Part shown: one piece after another, positions 1 to 8,251 of the stretch
Layout of the letters: each line of letters begins with the position of its first letter
Position numbering within the stretch: position 1 is the first letter of the stretch
Origin: a virus
DNA: 47,105 bases
IMG/VR virus record: IMGVR_UViG_3300025314_000035
Location: 1 to 47,105 of that record
Strand: one strand, 5' to 3'
Notes under the pieces: generated by a model
The model's database searches: none
What the model was told of the DNA's origin: nothing
Seen by the model: the letters and a program-made list of their open reading frames with translations, nothing else
Position numbers and translations under genes: made by a program

Positions 1-154
1 AAGGCACATCAAATTCAGTTTTTGGAATTTCTGCTACTGGTAATTTAGCTTTTGGCTTAATTCCCGCACCATATTTTAAACCTAATCCACCACCAATAGC
101 CTCAGCACCACCTAATAATCTTTCTCCAATAGAGGAATCTGGTTTTAATAAATT
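1..154. repeat. Terminal direct repeat, left copy
   Basis: Matches 46952-47105 base for base except at position 7 (C here, A there) and position 134 (G here, C there). Both copies lie inside one minus-strand reading frame. The differences give a Val/Leu change (GTG versus TTG) and a silent Ser change. This is best read as the overlap of a circular or circularly permuted molecule assembled from a slightly mixed population. A short packaged terminal repeat is possible but less likely, because the repeat sits inside a gene. Confidence 0.95.
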
Positions 155-571
155 ATATCCACCTTCAGCTACTAATGGAGCAGAACCAACTTTAACAGCA
201 GTATTTAATCCTTTTGCCAAACCAGATAATCCCATTTTAGCAGCAGTACTAGCACCACCTGTTGCTAAAGTCATTCCAATATTTAATGGACTAGTTAATC
301 CTGAAGATAAATCAGAACCAATACCACGAACTTTCTCTTGAAAATCTGGTAAGATATTTGATTTGGGAACAATAACATTTCCAATAGCGCGCATGAATTC
401 TGGTGAGATTAATCCCTTATTAAGATAATCCCATGCAGAACCAATAATTCCTTTTGATTCTTTTGGAGGAGTAATTTCTTTAGTTGGTTCTTCTAATCCA
501 ACAGGATTACCATTATCATCTAAATAAACTGGCTTTGATGGATTACCCTGTTCATCTAGATATTGCTGCAT
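1..571 (-). CDS. Large internal/ejection-like virion protein, N-terminal part (continues at right end)
   Basis: Starts at ATG 571-569, which overlaps the TAA of the upstream gene (TAATG), and stays open to base 1. Joined in frame across the terminal repeat to the frame ending at 45216, it gives a protein of about 768 aa. This part has an acidic, Pro-rich start, then from about residue 95 long Gly/Ala-rich segments (GMTLATGGAST, LVAEGGYNLL) that could be membrane-active. That composition suits a DNA-ejection protein, but the role is inferred from position at the end of the late operon and from composition, not from a recognised family. Confidence 0.75.
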   Translation of the reverse strand, partial: MQQYLDEQGNPSKPVYLDDNGNPVGLEEPTKEITPPKESKGIIGSAWDYLNKGLISPEFMRAIGNVIVPKSNILPDFQEKVRGIGSDLSSGLTSPLNIGMTLATGGASTAAKMGLSGLAKGLNTAVKVGSAPLVAEGGYNLLKPDSSIGERLLGGAEAIGGGLGLKYGAGIKPKAKLPVAEIPKTEFDVP

Positions 572-1890
572 TATTGAGCCACCCAACCTTTACCATCCCA
601 AACACCAATTTTACCATTTGGAAATGTTTTCTTATCTCCGACTTTATGAATATTAACATTTGATAAATTTGGATTAACTGTTACAGATTGATTTTGATTA
701 GTTGGAGTAGTTGTTCTTGTAACCGTAGTAGCTGGAGGCTTAATTGATTGTAACAAATAGTTCCGAATTTCATCATAAGTTTTCTGATCTGGTCCTGTTG
801 GTTTTCCACTCCACCAACTAGTTCCAGGTTTAACAATTTCAATATCACCAGTATTAGCATCAACAGTTACAAAATCAGCCCATTCAGGTTTATCAATCTT
901 TAACTGCTTAACTCTATTTTCTAATGCTACTTTCTGTTGACTAGGTAACATACTTGTAGATGATGAACTACCTGATGGAGTAGCTTTTGTAGTTCTTGCT
1001 TGTTCTCCGCGCGCTATAATTTGCTTATCTTCAATTGCTCCGCGTTGATTGATTAAATCAGATTGAACATCTCCTGATGCTTCGATTCTTGTAATAGCAG
1101 CATCTAGTTGCAGATTAATCTTATCTAAATCACTAAGCATACCAGATGCAATTCCAGTATCAATTTTCTTAGTTGGATCAATTGGATTAACAGCAAATAC
1201 ATTCCCACCGCGTTCAGTTACAAATTTCCATGTAGGATTATCTTGTTTGAATCTAAGAATCTCAGTTCTCTTTTGCTGATCTTCAAGTTTCCTGATATTT
1301 ATTAATTCTGTTTCTCTATTCCTTCTTTCTAATTCTTCTTGCCTTCTAATTGCCAATTCATTAGTTCTTGTATTCTGAGCAAACATTCTTTCTTGAGTAT
1401 TAGCCAATCTTTCATTATCTGCTGCTTGTTGTGCAGGTGTAATTCTATCTTTCCAGGATTTCATTTTATCTTCATAACCTGGATACATTACACCACCAAA
1501 TGCTTGTTGCCCACCACCACTACCGAATGCATCAGCAAGAGTTCCAAGAGCAACAGCACTAATTTTACGACCTAATCCAGCTTTTGGCTTTTCAGGATAT
1601 TCATTCATTAAAGCATTAAATCTTGCATTTGCTGAAGTTTCTGGTTGATACTCAAATTGATCCTCTGGCCTAAATTGTGGGGGCATTTCTGGTGCTTTAG
1701 ATTCAGGATATGGTGCTAAACCATTAAAACTATTAATCAATTCTTCATTAGAAATTGGTTCTTGATCAATATTATATGGTCCACTTCTATTAGGATCTAG
1801 GCCACCAAAATTCATATAGGAATCATCAGGTTGTGAATTATCAAACATATTCCTAATACGATTTCGATTAAAAAGAGAAGTAAAGTCCAT
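571..1890 (-). CDS. Putative internal virion protein, 439 aa
   Basis: Not assigned to a family. About residues 150-220 are rich in Gln, Arg and Glu and probably form a long helix or coiled coil. A Ser/Thr-rich linker follows near 310-320, and the end carries a Gly/Trp-rich motif (GKIGVWDGKGWVAQ) like those seen at the ends of phage structural proteins. A ribosome site (GGAAAGG) precedes the ATG. It lies between the S74-domain protein and the large ejection-like protein, and its stop overlaps the start of the latter. A structural or internal-core role is inferred from context. Confidence 0.6.
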   Translation of the reverse strand: MDFTSLFNRNRIRNMFDNSQPDDSYMNFGGLDPNRSGPYNIDQEPISNEELINSFNGLAPYPESKAPEMPPQFRPEDQFEYQPETSANARFNALMNEYPEKPKAGLGRKISAVALGTLADAFGSGGGQQAFGGVMYPGYEDKMKSWKDRITPAQQAADNERLANTQERMFAQNTRTNELAIRRQEELERRNRETELINIRKLEDQQKRTEILRFKQDNPTWKFVTERGGNVFAVNPIDPTKKIDTGIASGMLSDLDKINLQLDAAITRIEASGDVQSDLINQRGAIEDKQIIARGEQARTTKATPSGSSSSTSMLPSQQKVALENRVKQLKIDKPEWADFVTVDANTGDIEIVKPGTSWWSGKPTGPDQKTYDEIRNYLLQSIKPPATTVTRTTTPTNQNQSVTVNPNLSNVNIHKVGDKKTFPNGKIGVWDGKGWVAQ

Positions 1891-1892
1891 AA

Positions 1893-2810
1893 TTACTTCA
1901 CCTTTCCTTTAGCAGCAGCTAGAGTAACACCCATCACATCAGCTAAATGTAATGTTTTTCCATCTCCAACACCAAAGATTCTCTTAAAATCTTCAGCCAT
2001 TGGTCCCATATGTTTTGTTTTGTTACCCTTATATTTCCAGTTATATAGATTTAATTTCTTTAATCCTGCTAAAGCTCTAGTTCTATCAAGGGGTTCAATA
2101 TCTTCTTTTAATTCTTTACTAGATACTGCCATTCCAACATAAGGTGCAGCAGTTCCAGCTACTTTTAATGCTTTTTCCCACCAAGGTGTTCCTTTTTGAT
2201 TTTTACTTTGCTCAATTCGTTGCTGATTACCACCTAGATATTGATCACCAAACATATCAGGCATTCCTGGAGTAGTTCCATAAAGATTAGCCATACCTCC
2301 TGCGCGATTAAAATCTATTCCAGAACTTGCATTTCCAGAATTTAATAATCCAGATAAGCCAGCCATCTTACCTTGCTGCATCCTTTCTTGAATCATACCT
2401 TCAGCATTAACTGATGCATCTGATAAACCATAACCTAAATCTCTATTCATCTTAGATTGAGCAGCAGCAAAATTTGGACTAGCACCTCCTAATGATCTGC
2501 TACGATTTAATTCTGATTGCGCTCTACCAAATACTGCTCTTGTTGGTGCTAATGCTCTAGCTCTTACTGCATCAGGATTAAATCCTCCAGTATCAGCCAT
2601 TGACTGAAAACCACCAGCAGCACTATTAATATAACCTTGGCCTTGTTGACCAGCAGTTTTATACTGGTCCATAATATTACCATAATCTAGTTTAGCCCGG
2701 TCTACTGATTCATTATAATTCTTCTGTGTTTGATCAGTAAATTGATTAGTGCTAGTTTCAACTCTCTGTCTTTGAGCTTCTTTTGCACGACCAGCATCGC
2801 CTTTTGCCAT
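1893..2810 (-). CDS. Virion protein with C-terminal S74-type intramolecular chaperone domain
   Basis: Residues about 231-305 start with SSKELKEDIEPL and continue through LKKLNLYNWKYK and HMGPMAEDF, the pattern of the Peptidase_S74 chaperone domain found at the ends of tail spikes and fibres. In that family the domain helps trimerise the protein and then cuts itself off at the Ser of the leading motif. The N-terminal 230 residues are Gln/Ala/Gly-rich and helical (repeated RAQSELNRSRS-like segments) rather than a beta-fibre. The partner may therefore be an internal or neck protein. GGAG lies about 10 nt upstream of the ATG. Confidence 0.7.
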   Translation of the reverse strand: MAKGDAGRAKEAQRQRVETSTNQFTDQTQKNYNESVDRAKLDYGNIMDQYKTAGQQGQGYINSAAGGFQSMADTGGFNPDAVRARALAPTRAVFGRAQSELNRSRSLGGASPNFAAAQSKMNRDLGYGLSDASVNAEGMIQERMQQGKMAGLSGLLNSGNASSGIDFNRAGGMANLYGTTPGMPDMFGDQYLGGNQQRIEQSKNQKGTPWWEKALKVAGTAAPYVGMAVSSKELKEDIEPLDRTRALAGLKKLNLYNWKYKGNKTKHMGPMAEDFKRIFGVGDGKTLHLADVMGVTLAAAKGKVK

Positions 2811-2812
2811 GA

Positions 2813-3193
2813 TTATAACTCCAAAACTAATGCATTACCTTTTGTTGATTTAAAACCATGCTTCTTTAATCTTCTTAACCAAGATTCATTTCCTTGCACA
2901 AAACAATGAAGTTGATCATAGCCTTCTACAGCAACCTGTAAACTTAATGCAGTTAATAATTTCTCTAATGCTTCATATCTATCTTGAAGATTATAATTCA
3001 TATTAGTAATTGCTACTGCTTCTACAATTAACTTATTTCCACCGAAAGTAATGATTTCCTTTTTACTATCCTCAACGATAAAAGTATTAAAAAACTTACT
3101 AAAATCAGGAAACTCGAACTGGTCTTTAAAAAATTTATTATGAAGTTCCCTAATTTTTTCCAAATCATATTCTTTTGCAAGTCTGATATTCAT
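2813..3193 (-). CDS. GNAT-like acetyltransferase, 126 aa
   Basis: Short GNAT-like layout: an N-terminal strand and helix (MNIRLAKEYDLEKIRELHNKF), a central strand, and an ending with WLRRLKKHGFKSTKGNALVLEL, which resembles the last helix and strand of N-acyltransferases. The clear acetyl-CoA loop (Q/RxxGxG/A) is missing, so it may be degenerate or structural. The ATG overlaps the TGA of the hydrolase gene upstream. Such proteins occur among phage structural genes, where their target is unknown. Confidence 0.45.
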   Translation of the reverse strand: MNIRLAKEYDLEKIRELHNKFFKDQFEFPDFSKFFNTFIVEDSKKEIITFGGNKLIVEAVAITNMNYNLQDRYEALEKLLTALSLQVAVEGYDQLHCFVQGNESWLRRLKKHGFKSTKGNALVLEL

Positions 3194-3609
3194 GTTAAAA
3201 ATGTATGATTACCAATTAATCGAGTCATTGTTAATTTCTTTGCCCATTGCACATTACCAGAAGAATAAAGTGCATTTGTTAAATAATGATCTGCTCCACG
3301 AGTATTATCAAGAATATGATCTTGAATAATTCCTTTTGCAACCCAAATAGCTTGATTAATAAATATGTTATCAATAGGTTCACCTAATTTCATCTTATCT
3401 CCAAACTCTTTTAATACTGGAAGATTTGGATCATCTTCATTCCAACAAGAAAATTGTTTTGGAGCTAAACAAATTTCTTCATAAGTTTTATTTCTTCGCG
3501 CTACACGATTTCTAATTACACATGCAACAGCAATCTGACCTTGAATTGGCTCACCGCGTGATTCACCATAAATAGTTAATGCTAATACTTCTGTAGCAGT
3601 TAAATCCAT
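3190..3609 (-). CDS. SleB-type cell wall hydrolase (Hydrolase_2)
   Basis: A 139-aa protein with the hallmarks of the SleB/CwlJ family: IYGESRGEPIQGQIAVACVIRNRV near the start, then QFSCWNEDDPN, and a later ADHYLT segment. The Glu in YGESRGE (residue 16) is the likely catalytic acid for cutting peptidoglycan glycan strands. There is no signal peptide, so it is either an endolysin that needs a holin or a virion-borne hydrolase. It is encoded among tail and ejection genes rather than next to the holin-like genes, which slightly favours a virion role. Confidence 0.8.
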   Translation of the reverse strand: MDLTATEVLALTIYGESRGEPIQGQIAVACVIRNRVARRNKTYEEICLAPKQFSCWNEDDPNLPVLKEFGDKMKLGEPIDNIFINQAIWVAKGIIQDHILDNTRGADHYLTNALYSSGNVQWAKKLTMTRLIGNHTFLT

Positions 3610-3612
3610 GAA

Positions 3613-4020
3613 TCACCATTGATAAAATAAACCATCTACTGGAGATTTGAAAACTCGATAAATTCCATAATCAGTATTAATAACTGGATTAACAACGCCC
3701 TCAACAGTTCCAGTTAAAGTTATGTTATTTGCTAGTGCATTACCAGATATATCCTTGAAAATTACCATTTTAGGAGCAAATACATATAGAGCTAATTCAA
3801 ATGTAACTGGCGCGCTTGATGTATCTACTTCCCAAACTACAATTGCTCTTAGCGCGTCGAATTGAATTTGGATATTATTAAATGTTTCTATATCCAAGTC
3901 TTGTTTCTTTTTACCACCATCAATTATTCCAAGAATAGTTTGATAAGCAGCATTATTATCTTTCTGAAATTTACTCTTGACTAAAATTGCTTTTAGTTGA
4001 GCATAATTAACTAATGCCAT
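3613..4020 (-). CDS. Hypothetical late protein, 135 aa
   Basis: No family recognised. The first third is helical and charged, and residues about 60-135 look beta-rich, ending in DGLFYQW. It lies between the adhesin-like tail gene group and the SleB hydrolase with only a few bases either side, so it is part of the same late transcript. A small tail or virion component is the simplest guess. Confidence 0.6.
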   Translation of the reverse strand: MALVNYAQLKAILVKSKFQKDNNAAYQTILGIIDGGKKKQDLDIETFNNIQIQFDALRAIVVWEVDTSSAPVTFELALYVFAPKMVIFKDISGNALANNITLTGTVEGVVNPVINTDYGIYRVFKSPVDGLFYQW

Positions 4021-4022
4021 AA

Positions 4023-4307
4023 CTAAGCCGGATAATCAGTATACATTTCCTTAACAAAAACTATAATTGAGTTAATTCTCATTACCTCATCAATTTCATC
4101 TGTTGAGCCTTTTAATTTACCATATTGACTTATAAAGTTACTCAAACGCGTTTTTTCTCGCGAATCAGTTAAACTCATAGCAATTGGAACAAGAGTTTGG
4201 GTAAGAATATTATTATAACCTTGAAACTCCAAATCAAGATTTCCTGCACCAACTACTCTGATACGAGTAATACCAAAATGAATAATATTGCTTGAGCCCT
4301 GACCCAT
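4023..4307 (-). CDS. Hypothetical late protein, 94 aa
   Basis: Unrecognised. It has a beta-like N-terminal half (IIHFGITRIRVVGAGNLDLEFQG) and a helical C-terminal half. The ATG at 4307 overlaps the TAA of the large adhesin-like gene (TAATG), so translation is probably coupled. The tight link suggests an accessory of the 657-aa tail protein, perhaps an assembly or tip component, but this is inference only. Confidence 0.6.
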   Translation of the reverse strand: MGQGSSNIIHFGITRIRVVGAGNLDLEFQGYNNILTQTLVPIAMSLTDSREKTRLSNFISQYGKLKGSTDEIDEVMRINSIIVFVKEMYTDYPA

Positions 4308-6280
4308 TATTTATCTCCTAAGAATGCTGTGATAAAAAATGGAGTAGGTAATTTAACTCCAACATCATTAGTTAATCCAGGAGTTACTTTTCTTAATCCA
4401 CCACCAGAATTTTGATTAAGAACTAATACTGTAACATTTTCTCCAGGCGCGACAGTAATAGCAGTTATAGGTGATCCATTACTAACTAAATAAGTCGGAG
4501 ATTGATTAGTAATTGGTAATGGAAATTCTTCTACATCATATAGAGTTCCAGGAATTAATCCACTAAATACCCGCGCGTTTTCTGATAATAATGTCCATGT
4601 AGATGGTGATAAAGTATTACTTCTAAAATTAAATACTGTAACTAAATCTAATGGATCTGTAACTTTTGCTACAGTAATAGTTCCCTTTTGAGTATTAGTT
4701 ACTGTTACTGTAACTGTTTCTCCAACAGCTACTGAAATATTTGTATTATCATCTAATGGATCATTACTAACATCATAAGTTGTTATAAAATCTGAATCTG
4801 GAGTTTCTACAATTGAATATCCACTACCTGCTGGAACATTTAAATAAGTTTGACTACCACCATCTATTAATGAAAATGTTCCAGGTGCTAATCCACCACC
4901 AGCAGTAAAATCAAAACTATCAATTAATCCAGTTGGATCAGTTACTTTATTTACAATTATTGTTCCAGTTGCTGCTGCTCCAGTTCTAACAATCCAGAAT
5001 GGACAACTAAAACTTACTCCAAATCTACTAATAGGAGTTGCAGTTTCTGCCGCGCGATAAGTTCCTGTTTCATAATGAATCTGTTCAACTTCAGCTAATG
5101 TAGAACCATCTGATATTTTAATATTCCTAAATACTACATGCTGCGGACTAACCGCTGGCAAATGAAACATAATCCAAAAACTATCTGGATTATCAACTGC
5201 TTGGGCAAGCCTAGGAAATGTTGATGCGGGATAACCAATTACTCCAATATTGTAAGTATTAAGTAATGCCCCAGCAGTAGAGAACTGTTTTACAAGAACA
5301 TCTAATGCAGGATTACTTGGAAAATATAATGCTAATAAGGTATCATCATCTAAATAAAGTAAATCACTACTATCATAACCTGCTAATGTAGCTACTAAAT
5401 CTGGTCCTGCAATATCTAATACTAAATCCCACGTTTTAATTGCAATATCGGGGGCACCAGCAAATTGCCAGAAGTATAAAATCGTTCCAGCATTATTAGC
5501 TGCTAATGCCTTAACATTAGTATTACCAGTTAAGGTATAAGTAGTTCCACTAATTACTCCTAATGCTGATACCATACTAACAATAATAGCACCAGCACCT
5601 CCAGGATCTACTCCAACATAAAATTTATTTAATCCATGACAAGCACGAATTACACCAAATCCAAAATCCGTATCAAGTGCTAAATCTGCAATAAGAGCAT
5701 AAGCACTATCAAATAATTTAGTACGAGTATTCCATGAATCAGAGACTAATACTTCACCACCAGGTAATATATCTGCTGCTTCTCCAGCGGGAAATGATAG
5801 AGCACCAACAAAAGTTAATACGTTATAATCATCTCCATCTATAGCTGATACAAGAACTAATGGAAATTTCTCAGTATCATCATTAACTGCAATACTTCCT
5901 AATGGAACTGCTTGATCAGGGGCTTCTTCAGCTTCAATTAATAATATAGCTGGAGTTGGATTTCCCGCGTTTGGAGTGAATCTTAACCAATAAGTATTAC
6001 CAGCAACTACTCCAAATTGAACTGGTCTATTTTGAAAACTTGTTCCAGTATCAAGTAATTGAGTTATTCCAGCATCAGTATATACACGAGTTCGAGGTTT
6101 ATAAGGATTAGCTAATGCACCAAATCCAAATAATCCAATTCCAACACTTCCTACTGGAGCAACAACAGTATACCATACATCATATGTAGTTCCTGCATCA
6201 TGCACATCTTGACTTACAGATGCAGGTAATGCACCTAAGTCAATAGCAGTTCCAGCAGTTTGATTAGATGGAGCAGGCAT
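4307..6280 (-). CDS. Large adhesin-like tail protein with two prealbumin-like repeats, 657 aa
   Basis: Residues 1 to about 430 are beta-rich: a jelly-roll-like opening followed by repeated short strands that could form a propeller. Two tandem repeats follow, about 439-532 (starting GTIIVNKVTDP) and 533-624 (starting GTITVAKVTDP), with the look of SpaA/prealbumin-like folds known from Gram-positive surface proteins. A receptor-binding or tail-fibre role is likely. Its stop and start overlap both neighbours as TAATG. The order is inferred from sequence only. Confidence 0.6.
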   Translation of the reverse strand: MPAPSNQTAGTAIDLGALPASVSQDVHDAGTTYDVWYTVVAPVGSVGIGLFGFGALANPYKPRTRVYTDAGITQLLDTGTSFQNRPVQFGVVAGNTYWLRFTPNAGNPTPAILLIEAEEAPDQAVPLGSIAVNDDTEKFPLVLVSAIDGDDYNVLTFVGALSFPAGEAADILPGGEVLVSDSWNTRTKLFDSAYALIADLALDTDFGFGVIRACHGLNKFYVGVDPGGAGAIIVSMVSALGVISGTTYTLTGNTNVKALAANNAGTILYFWQFAGAPDIAIKTWDLVLDIAGPDLVATLAGYDSSDLLYLDDDTLLALYFPSNPALDVLVKQFSTAGALLNTYNIGVIGYPASTFPRLAQAVDNPDSFWIMFHLPAVSPQHVVFRNIKISDGSTLAEVEQIHYETGTYRAAETATPISRFGVSFSCPFWIVRTGAAATGTIIVNKVTDPTGLIDSFDFTAGGGLAPGTFSLIDGGSQTYLNVPAGSGYSIVETPDSDFITTYDVSNDPLDDNTNISVAVGETVTVTVTNTQKGTITVAKVTDPLDLVTVFNFRSNTLSPSTWTLLSENARVFSGLIPGTLYDVEEFPLPITNQSPTYLVSNGSPITAITVAPGENVTVLVLNQNSGGGLRKVTPGLTNDVGVKLPTPFFITAFLGDK

Positions 6281-7815
6281 TATGGAATTACTCCACTAAA
6301 TCCAATATGAAGCACATTTATATTCAAAAATGCTATAGTTGTTGCGGCATCATTAAATGACCAAGGACACCATTTAATCTTTTCTGAATTTAATCCTTGA
6401 TCATATACTCCAAGTAAAATTTTAAATGTAGGAATTACACAATATAATTTCTTATTGATTGAATCATTTAATATCTGTACTCTATCAAATTCATCTTTAT
6501 CTAAAGCAAGCCAATAATCTTCAATCTTAAAAGTTAGTTCAGGATCAATAAAAGTTCCATTGAAAAGACAGATTCCAGAGAAATTAGCAATAATAATATA
6601 CTCAATATTAATTCCTCCACTATCAAGTACTGTAGTTATACCATGAACTCCCGCGCCATTACCTTGATCAATAACTACAACATCCCATAATGCAGGTGCT
6701 TCTCCATTATCTGATGCTGCAATAGTCTTATATGCCTTGAATAGATAAAGGATATCTCTGTATTCCTGGCCGTTTGTTAAACTATTACCATCTAATGGAG
6801 CTACAATTAATCCATCTACAGCATTAAATGCTTCAGGTTCTCCTACATTAGATAATCTCGCGGTTGATGGTAAGGCAGATTCATCTAATGAAGGATCAAC
6901 ATTACCAACACCATAAAATCCACCAGCAACTAATCTGTCATGATAAGTAGTTAGAAAAACTGAAGCAGGAATTTCTGATAATAAATCTTCTAAAGCCGCT
7001 GCTGAATCAATTAATTCTGAATCAAACGCGCCAAGATCATTTAATGTAGTTTGAGTATTATTTGGAATTCTTCCATTTGATAAAAAGAATAATTCATAGT
7101 CAGTTGGGATTCCGCTATATTCACCAATAGGAATAGATTTTGATACAACTACATGCCTTGCTACTACAAATGTATCAGGCGATACTGGAATACCAGATAG
7201 ATCAATCCAATGTGCTCCTGTAGCTTGAACTGTTGCTAAAGTATCTGGTCCAATCTGAGTTAAGAATCCTGTATCAGTTTCATAAACAATACCAAATACA
7301 TGTATTCCTGCTTCAAAATTTGGGCCTGGTTGAGCAGTTCCTAAAGCAGCAGTTAATGTTGATCCAGTTGGTTGTAATCCAGCAGCCTTTCGCGCGGCAT
7401 TTCCTAATCCTAAATAAACATATAAGAATTCTCCTTGTAAACCAATTTCTCCATCATGGGGTGAGATATATGCCCTATTTGCAACAGACTGAAATGCAAA
7501 GTCAGTCATTCCTACAATTGATAAAATTGGAGTAAATGGCGTCGGACTATCAGTATGATAAATATTACCTAAGTTATCAAGGATTAATAAACTTTGAACA
7601 TTTTCTCTTACATAAGTATACATCCTAACAATATTATAAATTGTTAGTTCACCTGATACTGGTACTTCTTCTATTCCATCGCGCGTGCAAAATCCACCTT
7701 CAAAATAATCTAAATTGTCACAATCCGTGAAATGATCCAGTGGGCAAGATTCATCATCCCCACGCGACCATAAACCATTAAATTCTTCTATTCTAATTGC
7801 TTGGTGTCCGCGCAT
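6280..7815 (-). CDS. Tail nozzle-like/stabilisation protein, 511 aa
   Basis: Opens with IRIEEFNGLWSRGDDESCPLDHFTDCDNLDYFEGGFCTRDG, a pattern I associate with large beta-propeller-like structural proteins of short-tailed phages. The rest is repeated strand-rich segments with many Gly and Asp turns. By analogy with T7 gp12 or P22-type stabilisation proteins it may form the distal tail tube or nozzle. Position downstream of the adaptor and beta-helix genes fits. The assignment rests on sequence style and gene order, not on a confirmed homologue. Confidence 0.5.
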   Translation of the reverse strand: MRGHQAIRIEEFNGLWSRGDDESCPLDHFTDCDNLDYFEGGFCTRDGIEEVPVSGELTIYNIVRMYTYVRENVQSLLILDNLGNIYHTDSPTPFTPILSIVGMTDFAFQSVANRAYISPHDGEIGLQGEFLYVYLGLGNAARKAAGLQPTGSTLTAALGTAQPGPNFEAGIHVFGIVYETDTGFLTQIGPDTLATVQATGAHWIDLSGIPVSPDTFVVARHVVVSKSIPIGEYSGIPTDYELFFLSNGRIPNNTQTTLNDLGAFDSELIDSAAALEDLLSEIPASVFLTTYHDRLVAGGFYGVGNVDPSLDESALPSTARLSNVGEPEAFNAVDGLIVAPLDGNSLTNGQEYRDILYLFKAYKTIAASDNGEAPALWDVVVIDQGNGAGVHGITTVLDSGGINIEYIIIANFSGICLFNGTFIDPELTFKIEDYWLALDKDEFDRVQILNDSINKKLYCVIPTFKILLGVYDQGLNSEKIKWCPWSFNDAATTIAFLNINVLHIGFSGVIP

Positions 7816-7816
7816 T

Positions 7817-7966
7817 TTAATTCACGAAATATTTACTATACTCAAGCCTATTCCAACAATGACTACAACAATATCTAATATTTCCAGCAATAGTTTTTAG
7901 AAAAGGCTTCATTCCATTATTGCAATTCTTTATTCCACATTCATAGCAATATATGATTTTAGCCAC
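7817..7966 (-). CDS. Small zinc-ribbon-like protein, 49 aa
   Basis: Starts at GTG 7966-7964, overlapping the last bases of the membrane-protein gene, and ends one base before the ATG of the nozzle-like gene. Two cysteine knuckles are visible: CYECG near residue 7 and CCSHCW near residue 34. No clear Shine-Dalgarno precedes the GTG, so translation probably depends on the upstream gene. A metal-binding role is likely from the cysteines; the function is unknown. Confidence 0.5.
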   Translation of the reverse strand: MAKIIYCYECGIKNCNNGMKPFLKTIAGNIRYCCSHCWNRLEYSKYFVN

Positions 7967-8156
7967 GATAATCAGTAAAGGTAGTTAAGATAATAATTAC
8001 TGCAATAACAATACAAATTGCATAGAAAACTTTTGACCAAGGTTCCTTAGTAATAACTGTTGATAGAAGATAAGCAACAACAGAAAGAATAACTACTAGG
8101 ATTCCTGTTCCTATTAAACTTTCAATTGTGGGTAATACAGCTTTTAAAGCAAACAT
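7959..8156 (-). CDS. Small two-helix membrane protein, possible holin, 65 aa
   Basis: Two hydrophobic segments, about residues 14-33 and 41-60, are separated by a short charged turn (TKEPWSK), with a basic/acidic tail YRG. That layout fits class II holins, which make pores in the inner membrane so that the endolysin can reach peptidoglycan. The AAAGGA ribosome site sits just after a hairpin-T-tract. A second holin-like gene lies at 19293-19574, so which of the two sets lysis timing is open. Confidence 0.5.
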   Translation of the reverse strand: MFALKAVLPTIESLIGTGILVVILSVVAYLLSTVITKEPWSKVFYAICIVIAVIIILTTFTDYRG

Positions 8157-8171
8157 ATAATCCTTTCAAAA

Positions 8172-8201
8172 TTGGCAGTTTTATTATGGGAAAACTACCA
8201 A
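8172..8201 (-). promoter_or_regulatory. Intergenic stem-loop with T run, before the small membrane protein
   Basis: An 11-position stem with one mismatch (TTGG-AGTTTT against AAAACT-CCAA) and an 8-base loop lies in the gap between the beta-helix gene and the membrane-protein gene. On the minus-strand transcript it is followed by TTTTG and then AAAGGA and ATG. It could be a weak terminator that lowers expression of the downstream membrane protein, or a processing site. Confidence 0.45.
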
Positions 8202-8251
8202 AAACCAATCAATCATTAAATCCAGGGAGTTAATTTAATGACTAATTATTG

